Assembly (NCBI RefSeq): GCF_030272615.1
Contig: NC_081409.1
Location: 654,626,468-654,690,467 of the forward strand
Direction: 5' to 3'
DNA length: 64,000 nt
From: Cryptomeria japonica
Lineage: Eukaryota; Streptophyta; Pinopsida; Cupressales; Cupressaceae
The position numbers and the translations under genes are program-made. Positions 35,392 to 47,378 of the stretch are shown piece by piece (position 1 is the first letter of the stretch; each line of letters begins with the position of its first letter). A model generated the notes under the pieces. That model was not told where the DNA came from and ran no database searches. It worked only from the letters and a program-made list of their open reading frames with translations.

Positions 35392-37203
35392 TTTAGCCCC
35401 CACTTTAGCGGTCATATGAACACTACGTGCATATGCAAGCTAAAGTACAGGAAAGTAAACATTATTTGAAAAAGGATATATCCATAAGTCTGTCGAACGA
35501 AGCCCCCAGCGGTATCTACAGTACACAGTTAGGAACCGCACCCTACAAAACACACGTTAGATCACAAAATCACCTAATGCTTACTAAGGAAGGTGATGAA
35601 AATTTGAGGGTAGCTATATGCCCCCCCCTATTTCGGCTTGCTAATTTTAGCGAGTTGAAACAGGGTATCATGTTTACCACTTCGAATTGTTAAAGAATAT
35701 TGATGACAAATGCTCACAAGAAGATTTGATATGAGATCAGAAACTAATGGAGAATCATTTGGTAAGAAAGAGGACTAAATCTCAATTCCAACACAACAAA
35801 GAGTGTGAGGATTTGAGAGTTCTCTAACACAAGATGAAGGATGTAAATGGAAACAAAATGCAAAGAGAAGAAAAGAAAGGAAAAAAGCATGAATACACAC
35901 ATTGGTGATCCATGAGAAGAATAGTGAGAGAGAAAACATGGACTTCTCGCCCTTAGATCTTGTCTAGGTGATCCATGGGAAAAAGGACATGGAAAACTAG
36001 CCCCTAGAGTCTGTCTAGGTGATCCATGTAAGGGAGGAGAGTGAGAAAGTCTAGCCTTATGCCACTAGTTCCACTCAACCTCGTGCATGTGTGTGTACAG
36101 GAGGTTAGAAGCACCTCATAGGAGTCTATGCCTGAGTATGCTACAACCTGTATATGTATAGTACAAAAGCGTGACATCTCGCTCTAAGAGTCTGTGCTCT
36201 GGTTCCGAGAATAATCACCTTGCATAAAAGAAAAATGGAGACATCTCGCTCTAAGAGTCTGTGCTCTGGTTCCGAGAATGACCCATTGCTCAAAAAGTGT
36301 AATGTTTATGTCATAAGCAAAGTAGAACAAGGATACCTACCTTCATCACAAAAGAGGATACCCCAAAAATGCAACAATGTCATAAATCCAAGCAAGAGAG
36401 TTTTTCACTCTTTAAGCAAGGATAAGATAGTTGAAAAGGGATATCTTGTAGTATGTGTAAAGGAGATCCTTAGAGGGGAAGAGATCTTTGTACAAAAGAC
36501 ACCTATCCCCGAGAGGAATTGTCTTAGACAAAGAAGAGAATAAGAATGCAATACTTCCTTATTTTGTGAGGTGAAAGTGATTCTTAATGAAGGATGACGC
36601 TTTTTTTAACCCAATTGGGAGAGTGAAATCATTATGGATGTATTTTACCAAGTGCAAAAGAGGTTGTAGTCAAGGACTTACACCTCTTGTAAGAGAGAAT
36701 CCTTGAACAAACAACAAAAAATGCATACAAGGAATAACATCAAGTAATAGAGTTCACACCATCCATGAAATAGGAAAAAAAGTGGATCCTTAGATAAAAA
36801 TAAGACAAGATCATTGCCTCCCAAGGATAAGGACAATGAGAGGGACTTACACAATCTTCTAGGGAGAGATTTAGACATAAGAAAAATGTACTACATACTC
36901 ACATGAGTTCATGCAAGCAAGACATTAGTGTATGTAAAATGCTCCTCACAAGAAGTGGGTAAGGTAAGAAAGAGAATACACATCTTCTCCCATATCTAGG
37001 AAAGGAGGATTCTAAAGAAAAGATGATCAATATTTCCACATTATTACCCCATAGGAACAAGAGATAACATAGAAAAATTAGGCTATTATGTTGCTTCAAA
37101 AATATGATTGCACTTGAAATTGTACCATCATGAATGATAATGAGCCCCCAGTAAATGAGCTACCAATGTCACATAATGATGAGCAACATAATAGCCATTA
37201 ATG
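35392..37203 (-). other. 3' non-coding region of element F
   Basis: Starts (minus-strand end) with the polypurine tract AAAGTGGGGGCTAAA at about 35393-35408. It contains a 40-base direct duplication at 36173-36212 and 36240-36279 (GACATCTCGCTCTAAGAGTC...), and repeated GTCTAGGTGATCCATG phrases near 35960-36030. Short frames here show no domain. Confidence 0.75.
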
Positions 37204-40200
37204 TTATTTAAAGACATGATGGATTGAATGAGGTATTTGAATATGACATGCTAAATGCTCAACTATAAGTGAGATCAAAAACATGTATAAAATGATAAAA
37301 ATTGAAGAAGAAAAGTTACGAGAAATCTTAGAAGAGAGATGAGTGTAATTTATTAGAGCCTTATCCTTGGAGGAAAGGACTTTATGATGAATAGGAGATA
37401 AAGATTCATAAGTGGATTTAGAAATTTGAGGGGATTCATAAAGAGATTTGTTCATCGCCGAGATTTCCTTATGAGGGGAATGAGAGTTGATAGAAGTAGA
37501 AGATGATTTAGTTGAAGTGAGATCATCATCACTACTAAATATAGCATTCACATTGAGAGATGGTCTTTTAGATGCTTTGGTGGGCTTAGAAAGATTATAT
37601 CCAAGTCCAAATGAATATTCATGCATGTTATGTTCTAAAGGAACTTTAATTCCTTGTTCATTTGTGCCACAACCATTTCCACTATAGCCACTCTTAGCCA
37701 AAATGTGAAAACCATGACCATAACGATTAGCCATTTCAGAAAGAAAAGGTGGTTTTTCATAAGACAAAGAATCAAATTCTTCAAAATTAGAGGTGTGAGG
37801 AGAATAAGTTTGAGAAGCGGCCACAAAATTATTGCTCATAGGTTCAGGTAAGAATGATTGATCTCTAGTTTCTTCCTTCTTTTTAACTTTAAGCTCTCTA
37901 GGAGGAACCCTATACTCACCTACAAAGGTGGGATTAAAATCAAGAGACCCCCAATCATCTTCTGCGAGAACCTTCTTAGGATCAAAAGCCTTTTCATGTG
38001 TAGATTCAAGTTGAGAAGAATCTTCTTTAGGAGCTTCAAACTCATCCAAAGAATTTTGATTATCAGAGGGTGATGATTCATCCATAGGTATCTTGTTTAA
38101 CGAGTCATCACTAGAAGAGGAAGGCTTAGGAGAACTCCCTTTGGAAGTAGATGTTTGCAAACAAGCTTGAAAATTAGTATCACCTATCAAGGTATATGTC
38201 TTATTATTATAAATAAATTTAACTTGTCTATGCAATGTAGAGGGGACAGCTTGCATACGGTGAATCCAAGGTCTCCCTAATAACAAGTTGTATGTTAGAT
38301 TTCCCAACATAACATGGATAGGAGTAGGCAAAGTAACAGGTCCCACTATGATGGGTAAGGTGATAATACCTAATGAAGACTTGGCCACATTATCAAAGCC
38401 TCGAATGGGATGAGAGTCAGGCTCAATAAGGGATGTATCCACATTCATCTTATGCAATAGATTAATGCTACACACATTAAGACCAAAGCCATTATCTACC
38501 AGTGTTCGTCTTATAGCAGTGTCATTTATGATAACCAAAATCATCAAGGGATCATATTGATGTTGAATTTCACTAGTAGGCAACTCATCTTGAGTAAACA
38601 CAATTTGAGCTTTACGATTCATCACAGAGTTAACCAAAGACACTATATTACTAGATGTATTAGGTGGAGGAACATTCAAATCTTTCAAGGCATCTTGTAA
38701 CATTCCATGATGAGCGGAAGAAGTTTGGATCAAATCCCAAAGGGATATCTTAGTAGGGGTAGCTTTAAGTTGTTCTATGAGATCATATTCCTTACTAAGC
38801 ATTTGTGAAATACGAGGAGCTTGCGGAAGAATTGGTTGAGGATTAGGAAGAGAAACTAGAGTAACAGGAGGAGGATTAGGCTGCCTATTATTTCTAGTAT
38901 GATAAGTATGGGCAACCGCATGATAACTCTCTCTAGTTAATTTCTTAGCATACTCATAAGGGCTCTTAGTAGAATAACCTCCTTGCACAGTAATAATAGG
39001 TTTCTTAGGAGTGCAAAAAGAATCATTAGCATAACCACCTTGAACCACTAAGATAGGCTTATTTAAAGGTTGAGAATTTTGAGAAGGACAAGCACCTTGG
39101 ACAGTGAAGAGAGGTTTGTTAGGTGTTTCATTCACATGTATCAAATTGATTGAAGATGGTTTAGAGGAATGAACAAAAGTATTGGAAGAATTATTGATAG
39201 TCTTCTCTTGCACTAAAATCTCATCATGGATTAAATCAATTTTAGGAGAGAGACAAGGGGTAGGCATTGATGTTCCAGTAGGAAGAGTAATACTAGGAAA
39301 GGTCATATCATCCTCTATCATCAAAGGATCTACATGGGGAATAAACTCTCTAGGAGAAGGATCAACATTACTCTTTAAAGTCTCACTTTTGAGAGGGAGA
39401 TCATTGAAAGAGATGTTAACCATCTTGCTTTGAACTAGGGTATCCTTATGAGTAGAACCAAGTTGAGGAGGGGGAGATGCTTTATTTTTAGAGAGAGAAT
39501 ACTTGAGATTTAAGGAAGGTGAGAAACTATCAAGGGAGTTTTCAATCTTGATTTCATCCCCTTTGGCTAGGGTTCTCTCATGGGGAAGAGAATAATCTAC
39601 ACCTTCTTCTAATGGTTCATCCCAAATAGTGAGGTTGTCGAAAGGAATGTTTGAAGTATTGTCAATTTCGGGAGAGGAGATAACATTGTTTATTAATTCC
39701 TCATTCTTAGGAGGGAGAGCATCAATAGATGTGTTAAAATCATCCTCTTTCCTCAAAATATGTTCAATATGATCTTTAGGGGAGAGAGAATTAAGGAAAT
39801 TGCTTATTATTTCATCTTCTTTCTCTAAGGGATGCTTATGGGTAAGACAAACTTTAGGAAAAGGGTAAGCATTTATCATTAATTCATCATCTCTAGTGGG
39901 AATTTTGTTGGAAAAGGAAATGCCATCACTAGGAAATGTAAGGATAATTTCATCTTCTTGCACAAAAGGATCCTCATGAAGGGAGTGTTTTTTAGGAGGA
40001 ACATGAACATATGTCTCGAAAGATTCATGCTTAGGAAGGAGATCTTTGAAAGAAGTGTTCATAACCTCTTGTTGCACTAACATGCCCCCATTGGAAGGAC
40101 CAACTTTAGGAGAAAATAAGTCAATTTCCATCAATACCTTTTCACTTAGAGAGGCATCATGTAGGGAAGGTGAAGTAACATTAAGAAATGTGTTTATGAT

Positions 40201-40431
40201 ACCATTCTCTTCCTCTAGGATAGCTAAATAGGAAGGGCACATTTTAGGAGAATTGTCAAGATCACTCTTAAAGTCTTCATCCTTAGAGCATGGGAGAGTC
40301 TCAGAAGGATTGGTAGCAACTCTTTTAGGCACTAAAATGTTGTTATAGATGGGGGGAGGTTCTTTAGGAGAAGGAAAAATTGAAACAAGGGAAGCTAACC
40401 CATTATCACATCTATGAAATGAATGCATCAT
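37204..40431 (-). CDS. F element protein: retropepsin-like plus G-patch-like, 1075 aa
   Basis: Open from the ATG at 40431 (MMHSFHRCDNGLASLVSIFP) to 37204 without interruption. Residues 1-440 are Ser/Pro/Asp/Glu-rich, with degenerate repeats of about 45 residues of the type PSPK..L.H..PL..EDEI. Residues 450-500 hold three copies of a KPI-VQGGY phrase. Then comes YDLIEQLKATPTKISLWDLI, familiar from plant Ty3/gypsy polyproteins just before the protease. The retropepsin-like domain has LVDNGFGLNVCSINLL (D646-N-G in place of the usual DTG/DSG) and LLLGRPWIHRMQAVPSTLHR. Residues 900-944 (MANRYGHGFHILAKSGYSG; GFGLGY nearby reads SFGLGY) fit a G-patch. The C-terminal 130 residues are Ser-rich. No gag, zinc knuckle, RT or integrase. 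Role inferred: processing or RNA binding in trans-mobilised particles. Confidence 0.85.
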   Translation of the reverse strand: MMHSFHRCDNGLASLVSIFPSPKEPPPIYNNILVPKRVATNPSETLPCSKDEDFKSDLDNSPKMCPSYLAILEEENGIINTFLNVTSPSLHDASLSEKVLMEIDLFSPKVGPSNGGMLVQQEVMNTSFKDLLPKHESFETYVHVPPKKHSLHEDPFVQEDEIILTFPSDGISFSNKIPTRDDELMINAYPFPKVCLTHKHPLEKEDEIISNFLNSLSPKDHIEHILRKEDDFNTSIDALPPKNEELINNVISSPEIDNTSNIPFDNLTIWDEPLEEGVDYSLPHERTLAKGDEIKIENSLDSFSPSLNLKYSLSKNKASPPPQLGSTHKDTLVQSKMVNISFNDLPLKSETLKSNVDPSPREFIPHVDPLMIEDDMTFPSITLPTGTSMPTPCLSPKIDLIHDEILVQEKTINNSSNTFVHSSKPSSINLIHVNETPNKPLFTVQGACPSQNSQPLNKPILVVQGGYANDSFCTPKKPIITVQGGYSTKSPYEYAKKLTRESYHAVAHTYHTRNNRQPNPPPVTLVSLPNPQPILPQAPRISQMLSKEYDLIEQLKATPTKISLWDLIQTSSAHHGMLQDALKDLNVPPPNTSSNIVSLVNSVMNRKAQIVFTQDELPTSEIQHQYDPLMILVIINDTAIRRTLVDNGFGLNVCSINLLHKMNVDTSLIEPDSHPIRGFDNVAKSSLGIITLPIIVGPVTLPTPIHVMLGNLTYNLLLGRPWIHRMQAVPSTLHRQVKFIYNNKTYTLIGDTNFQACLQTSTSKGSSPKPSSSSDDSLNKIPMDESSPSDNQNSLDEFEAPKEDSSQLESTHEKAFDPKKVLAEDDWGSLDFNPTFVGEYRVPPRELKVKKKEETRDQSFLPEPMSNNFVAASQTYSPHTSNFEEFDSLSYEKPPFLSEMANRYGHGFHILAKSGYSGNGCGTNEQGIKVPLEHNMHEYSFGLGYNLSKPTKASKRPSLNVNAIFSSDDDLTSTKSSSTSINSHSPHKEISAMNKSLYESPQISKSTYESLSPIHHKVLSSKDKALINYTHLSSKISRNFSSSIFIILYMFLISLIVEHLACHIQIPHSIHHVFK

Positions 40432-40754
40432 GACAACAATTTTGCTCTTTCAAATGATAACACATGCAAAATAGAAGGAAATGTTTAATTTTAACCAATG
40501 CAAGCACTTAGAATGTAGATTTAGAAAATGAAATTTATGATTCAAATGAGTTCCTAAATCAGATTTGAAATTAGTGATCCCAATTAAGCTATCCACAAGT
40601 TCAACTTTGAATTGAAAAATTAGGGTTTTAGCGAAAATTTCCTCTTGAATTTTTTAATCTTGCAAGAAATTAAAAATTGTCAATACAAATTTGAATTTTA
40701 AATAGCATAAATACTCAAATTTGAAAACATAAATCAGAATTAGAGAAGATTGGA

Positions 40755-40774
40755 GTTCACGTCGGGTTCACCAA
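40755..40774 (-). promoter_or_regulatory. Primer binding site of element F
   Basis: Minus strand after the 5' LTR reads TTTTGGTGAACCCGACGTG. TGGTGAACCCGACGTG matches the equivalent site of E at 33325-33340 apart from a few changes. Confidence 0.75.
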
Positions 40775-40776
40775 AA

Positions 40777-42450
40777 TGTGTGGGGGAAAAAGTGACACTA
40801 AGCAAACATGCCCTAATCTCACTTTCAATCACACACTTGTGGAATACGAAAGAGCCTAGAGGTATCACACAATTGGATACTTCTTTTTGTGGAAGAGAGA
40901 GCCATGGGCTACCTATTAGGATTTCTATTCCTTTGTTGCAAATGATAGATAGAATGATGCAAGTTCAATTCCTAACCCCAAAGCGCAAGTATGAACTAAT
41001 AACAAGATTGCAGAATTGAACTTAAACTATGGAAAGCTATAAACACAAGGACAAGACAAGAATGCAAATGCGTACCCGGAGTCAAAATCTGAGTGAAAAT
41101 GTTTGAGACGGGGGCGCGGGCGCCATTGTCCTGATTCTGCCCCTGAAACTGCTCTGGAAACTGCTGTTTTGCAATCGGAAAAGCTATCAAAAATGCTAAA
41201 AATTGCTGTCTGACAGAAGGACCAGGGCGCCCAGCGCCCCTGTCCTAGGGACCAGGGCGCCCAGCGCCCCTATCCTGGCAGGACCAGGGCGCCCCACGCC
41301 CCTGTCCTAGCTTTCTGGGCTTGAATTTGGTGTGAAGTTTAGTCTCCGTCTGCTTCCGTCGGATCTACAACTTGCGGCGTCGTCCGAATCCTGAAACCTG
41401 CACTTATATCTGAAAAGGTGTGTTGGGCGGCTATATAGGGTTTTGCCTTAGTCAAACCCCCACTTTGGTGATTTCCACCTCCATGAATAGCCAAGTTGTA
41501 TTGTAAAAGTAGTGTGTGTGCAGACCTTGTGTGTGTGCAAGATCCTAAAATGCAAGTAAGCAAACTAGAGCAACCTAGAAAGTAAACCCTAATTGCTTGC
41601 AAATGATAATGTAAATGCTCCAAATCAAGATGTAAAGAGATCTAAAGCATGAATACAAGTGATATAATGAGGCTTATGCAAAGACATGAAAACAACATGA
41701 AATCATACCCAACCCCAAGGGAGGGGTACAAGCCAATCTTCAGTCGGTGATCCCCTATTGCTTTTCAATGTCTTCAAAGCCCTAAATGGATGAATGAAAT
41801 TGATGAATGCTTGATGGGTGGATGTTGAATGTTGTTGAAGTCTTCAAAGATCTGCTCTTTCGCTGCATAGAAGGCCCTTGAAACAAAAAATCCAGATCCT
41901 TTCAAATGAAGAAAGAGAGCTCTTATATATGAAACCCTAGGTCTTAATTTCAACTTTTGGCCGACCTAGAGATTGAATGTCCCACCAATTTCTTGGGGTT
42001 AAGCTTTATTTTATGATTGGATCGCGCTCCTAAAATTTTGGGAAAAATGTCTGGGACCGTGTGCACTCCGAGCGCCATGGTCCCGACAACTTTTCACCAA
42101 ATTTTTAGGGCCGTCGGATATGATGATTTTAGAGAGAATCTCGAAGTTACAGGTGATTTCGAGATGTTTTGACCCTCGAAATCAAGCCCCCAAGTTCAAA
42201 ATAGGACCTAATTAGGGTTTTTGATTAAATGATGTATTGGAAGAATAAAATGAAAGGGGCACACTTTAATGAAAAGGGCCCAACTTTATGATATGGGAGA
42301 TGATAAAATAGAACCTTAGACCTAATTAATTTGATTAATTAAGTGCTAAAGGGGAAATGCAATGCAAAATGCAAAATGCGCCAAGGCGGGTGCTAAACTA
42401 GGTGTGAAATTGTACCACCCTAGCAAGTGCGTACAATTTACGACGCTACA
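40777..42450 (-). repeat. 5' LTR of element F
   Basis: 1674 bases, starting TGTGTGGGGGAAAAAG on the plus strand and ending ACGACGCTACA. Three GC-rich units (GGACCAGGGCGCCCAGCGCC...) lie at about 41217-41309. The 30-base length excess over the 3' LTR equals one unit. Confidence 0.97.
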
Positions 42451-42455
42451 GGTTA

Positions 42456-43153
42456 TAAAACCCTAATTTTCAAAATTAATTGGATTTTGTGCAAATTTCA
42501 AATCAATTTCATTCCAATTATGATTTCTAAACATTTTCCAAGGTGTCCCTACCCATTAGGTTTGACCTTTTTCAAATTTGCAATTCAATTTCTTTTTTTC
42601 TTCAAAACCCTAATAGGGTCCTATTTTTACATTTGCGCCTTCATTTCGCCCATCTAGAGGTTGTAAAATTTGTCAATTTTTTAGCATTAGCTTTAAAATC
42701 ATTGTAATATTTATCCCTAAAATTTTTGAAAAAAGTTGGTCGGACCATGTGTGTTCCCGCCACGGTCCTTGGCTTTTTTCCCGAAATTTTGGGAGACTAT
42801 TAGGATTGTATTTAATAGCCTAAATCCAGAAGATTGTTTGATTTTATCAAGTTTTGATCCCTCTAGAATGGGAAATACCTTCAAAATTCAACATTTCAAA
42901 TTTCCAGAAATTTTTTAAAATTAAGAGGTTAATTATATTCTGCCCTGGTTTTAAAAATTCTGATTTTAAAATTAAGTGGTATTCCCTTGGCCCTAATTTT
43001 TAAATTTCAATTTCCTTTCATTTTTGGAAATTGTGGCATCCTCTTCCCCAACAAAAGTTCAAATTGTGTAATCAATATTTTCTTAAATTTTGCATTAGTC
43101 AATTTTGTAAGCTTTTGTTCCAAAATTCAAAATTCAAACATTCCCTCTAGTGC
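42456..43153 (+). other. Leader of element E, second part
   Basis: Continues E after F. AT-rich, with AAAACCCTAATTTT and TTAAAATTAAG(A/T)GGTTA phrases. Non-coding; small frames show no domain. Confidence 0.65.
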
Positions 43154-46100
43154 ATGAGTTTTACCTCTATTAGTCCTACCTATCCTATCCCTATTAGACA
43201 AATTATTAGAATTAAGGCTTCTGAAGGTTAAATTAGTGAGGAGATGGAGCCTAATTTGGGTGACTTCTTTAATGAGGATCATGGTAATTCTTCCCATCCT
43301 AATCATGTGCCTATTCACCCCATGATGATGATGAAGCTTTAACTAGGGTCTCTATAGATCAACTTTCCACATTGGACAATCAATTTTATAACTTTGAACA
43401 ATATATGTCCCAAGAGTACCCTAATAGTGAAGCTCTTCCATTGATTGAAGGCCTTAAACACATGATTCAAAGTGATAAGAATGGAGTTGATATATTGCGT
43501 GGCATTACACATATTGTTGATTCTAATGTCATGCCTATCAAGAGTTGTGCTGAAATCCTAGGTTATTCACAACCTCCAACACAAGTCAATTCTTCAATTC
43601 CTTTGACTACTCTTATGACTAGTATTCCTACTTTCACCTCCAACATCATGGCTACTTCAACTCAAAATATCATTCCTATAAACATTGGTCATGGGGGCAA
43701 TCCCTCTTCTTCACTTAATCTCCATCTTTACCTATGTCTTCCATGAGTGTTCATATTATTCCTCAACTAATCAATGTGACACAAGGGGGAAATTCCTTTA
43801 ACAACTTTACTCCTCCTTTAATTGTCTCTTTTCCTACCCAAACATCACCTATGCCAACTTATCATAATGTCCCACCACCTTATTATCAGTCGATGCCTTA
43901 TTTCAATTATATCACACCACCTTCTCAATCACCTATGTCTAACATCAATTCTTCTACCGAAGTGACAATTAACAATATTTCTGAAACCGTGTCTTCCTTA
44001 CAACAACAAATCGCTTATATGAGTCAATCCAAGTTTAGTGTCCACATTTGATGTTGCAAGCCCACTTTATTTTGATATTGTTAAATTTGTGCCACCTAAA
44101 CATGTTGAGATTCCTCAATTGGAACTCTGTAATGGGAAAGGTTATCCTCTTACGCATGTCAAAACATTTCAAATCTTGTGTACTAATTTTGCTTATGATC
44201 AAAGATTGTTTGCAAAATTGTTTACAAGGACACTAAGAGATAAGACTTTACAATGGTATTGCTCTTTGCCTTATTATTCTAGCACTTCCTTTCAACAACT
44301 GGCAAATGCTTTCATCCAACAATTTCAAAACAAGATTAGTCCTAAAATCACTTTGACTAATTTAATGCATTGTAAACAAGGTGTTAAAGAAAAGGTGAAT
44401 GATTTCATTGGTAGATATAAGCATTTGTGTGCTCAAATTTCTTTTCATGTACCTGATAATGATATTCCAAGAATTTTCATTTCTAATTTACAAAATGATA
44501 TCAGGGAAAAGTTTCTTTTGTCTGAGTTTACTTCCATCCCACAGTTGTGCACAACACTCACAATTATCAACTAGCAATGAGTCAAATAGAGCAGTCCACT
44601 CCTATGGCTCCTAATGGTAAGGGGGAGAGTGTTCAACAACCATTTGAAAATTTCAAACCAACAAAAAGCTTCATCAAGTTCAATGATACAATCAACAACC
44701 ACAATGTGAATGCTACAACAAGTGTGCCTTCTATTTCTATTTTTTTCCAAAGAGAAAGACAGTTTACTTCCTTGAATGAATCCTTACATAGTATTATGTC
44801 GCAATTGTTGCACATAAATGTTATCAAACTTCCTCCTATAAAATAAATTGATCCTTATAAACTTGTATCCCCTTATTTTGATAACAATTCCTTTTGTCAA
44901 TTTCATTGTCAGCCTGGTCATGATACTGAGAAATGTTTTGCATTGAAGAATAAGATTCAAGACTTGATTGATAATAATATTATATCTATGAGAGGTGTGA
45001 ATGATAAAGGGATCAGTAGCTCCTCCTAATTGAAATCTTAATATTTTCACTGATCCCTTGCCTTCTCATACCTCTAACGTTATTGAGATCGTGCTTAATT
45101 ATTTCTCTTCTAAAAAATTCACCTCTATGGCTCCAAACTTGGTTAATATGGTAGAAACACAAGATATGCCTAATGATCCTTTTCTTACATTTGACCCTAG
45201 TGAGACCATTGGAGCACCCGATTGCCCTTTATACATAGTTGTGAAGGTTAAGTATATCCCTTGTCGTGGTGTCCTTATTGATCCCTCTTGCATGGTTAAT
45301 GTCATAACTGAAAAGTATCTTTTCACTTTACAATTGCATAAACCAATATATGATGCTTCCCATGTGGTTGTAAAGTTATTTGATGGCTTCTCTTGTCCTA
45401 CCATTGGCTCTATCACCCTTCCTATTGAAGTTCATACTAAATCCATGGATGTTGATTTTGTTATCATACCTTCTTCTGAGCAATTTTTTGTGAAGTTGGG
45501 CTATACTTGGCTATCTTCCATGAAGGCTATTTCTTCTCCAATCCACAAAGTGTTTGAAATTTCCTCACAATGGAGAAATCATAACTCTAAACCATATCTT
45601 ATTTCGTCCATCTGAAAGAAGCCTTGGTGTTCCTAATGATCTCTTTTGGCCTAAACAATTTCAATCTCTTCCATCAAGGAGTGATGATCTTTTTCAATAT
45701 TATCAAAAATGTAAGAATGATATGATCTTATCCTTAAGTCAACCTGTATTCCCAACACTTGACATACCTATTATTCTCCAAGATGAGGTTCTTACCCTCA
45801 TGCATAGAACTAATCTCTCTCCTAAGGAAGATCGCCAACCTATACCTATGGATGGGAATTTAACTTCTCTGAAGGAGATCAACAATATTCTTCCTAAGGT
45901 TATACCTATACCTCCTCCTCAAGATGGACCTGGTCTCCTTCCTACACCTAATATTCCTCCTTTCTATGGCATAGTTTCACCTCCTTCCTTTTATTGAGAG
46001 AAGAGGCCCGCTTCTTCTCTTGTTCAGCCTAAAAGACTTCAACCTAAACCCTCCACTATCAAGGAGAGAAACATTCCTACTTTTTCAAGTGCTCCTCCTT

Positions 46101-46624
46101 CTCAACCTTCCACTAAGACTTGAGGGAATCATTGTGCGGGAGAAATACAATGAAGAGGTTGTATTCAAGTTCATGAAGCTAACCCTAAAAATACTAAATC
46201 CCCTCAGACTCTGATAGTTGACATGATTCCCTTTTCTCCTATGCAAGATGTTCAACCTACTTCTTCAAATCATAAGTTGCACAAAACATGTGAAGGTTTT
46301 ACTCCTATTCATGTTCTTGCTCCTCTTTCTCTAAAATTTGATGAAGAAATGGGTAAAAATGTTATTCATATTGGAAATACAACTCCTAATGTTTTTTATA
46401 GTGAGTATGAGTATATTGATGTGGACAAGCATTTATTAGATGAGTTTTCACAAACCCTAATCCTAGCTCCTAGAATTGAACAAAGTGACTTACAAAATAA
46501 GCATAGTCCTTGTTTGGATCTTGTGATAGCTCTGGATTTTATGTGCTCGATGTCTCTCCTCTGGCATGTTGCTCGCCTTCTTGAAATAGTGTTCAACAAG
46601 ATCAGGAGGTGGATTTCATGCTAG
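43154..46624 (+). pseudogene. gag-protease region of element E, decayed
   Basis: The first ATG at 43154 (MSFTSISPTYPIPIRQII) is followed by a stop and frameshifts. Then EALPLIEGLKHMIQSDKNGV (about 43432) and a Pro/Ser-rich linker (43734-44035). A retrotransposon gag domain at 44041-44573 has PPKHVEIPQLELCNGKGYP, LQWYCSLPYYSSTSFQQL and FIGRYKHLCAQISFHVPDND. A zinc-knuckle-like CQFHCQPGHDTEKC lies at 44895-44936. A retropepsin-like domain at about 45190-45560 has VLIDPSCMVNVI, so its active site reads D-P-S (45280-45288) instead of D-S/T-G. A Pro-rich tail and a final block (46223-46624) have no known domain. Breaks occur near 43230, 43745, 44574, 44846, 45030, 45615 and 46124. No RT or integrase follows. 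Confidence 0.8.
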
Positions 46625-47363
46625 ATTGGCAATATTAGCACTACAGATCTTTCTCCCTCTTGTTTCTTTCTCTTTTGTGACCATTCTTCTATATGTATCC
46701 CTGTTCTTCTATTGTTCCCTTAATGTCTACTTGGGGACGATGCAAAGCATTGAGATCTTTTCTTGGTTTCTTTTGTGTTGACTCAAAAGACATCCTCTCT
46801 TCCCTTTCTTCTAAGGCAGTGTCCTTCTTTGGAGAATGATGATTATTATATGCACATACATATATGATATACATGAGTTATCATACAACATACTAACCCC
46901 GAGTAAAGAAACACTACCTCATGTTTTGTGTTCATTATCCTTGGGTTTATTCCTCGATTGTGGGCTAAATCCTTATGATAACATGCTCCCTCCTTCTCTT
47001 TATTTTGGGTATACCCTACCTTAAAGAAATCACTCCCAATAAGGCACTAACAATCGCTTTAACATGGGGGCATACACTCTGCTCATATTTTCCTTCTTGA
47101 TACTTAGAATTACTTAGTGAAATTTGTTTTTCTTTGTAATCTTTGGTATCCTTGCCTTCATGACTCATAGCGAAGGGAACTTTTCTACTTGTATTCATGG
47201 TTCTCCCCTTCTTGATATTCCCTTTTACTTTGTCAATTGAATTCATAAGATCCTAAGTCCACTGGGGGCTTCGCGCATCTTGCCTCCCTGACATGGTAAA
47301 AATCTTTCAATCTTGTTTCCTTGTACTTTACTGGCAGTATTGGCATATGCTTATACTCCCGCT
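46625..47363 (+). other. 3' non-coding region of element E
   Basis: No coding signal and no domain in any frame. It leads into the polypurine tract AAAGTTGGGGCTAAA at 47364-47378 and the 3' LTR at 47379. Confidence 0.65.
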
Positions 47364-47378
47364 AAAGTTGGGGCTAAA

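Larger units (their letters stand above)
33748..42450 (-). mobile_element. Non-autonomous LTR retrotransposon F, complete and young
   Basis: A minus-strand element of 8703 bases flanked by target duplication GGTTA (33743-33747 and 42451-42455). LTRs are 33748-35391 (3', 1644 bases) and 40777-42450 (5', 1674 bases), nearly identical apart from one 30-base repeat unit. Internal region: a single 1075-codon ORF and a 1.8 kb non-coding 3' part. No gag, RT, RNase H or integrase is present, so replication would need proteins from a partner element. Confidence 0.95.

Noticed and set aside
37487-40231. Plus-strand frames opposite the F ORF
   Set aside because: Antisense shadows of the 1075-codon minus-strand frame with no domain of their own.
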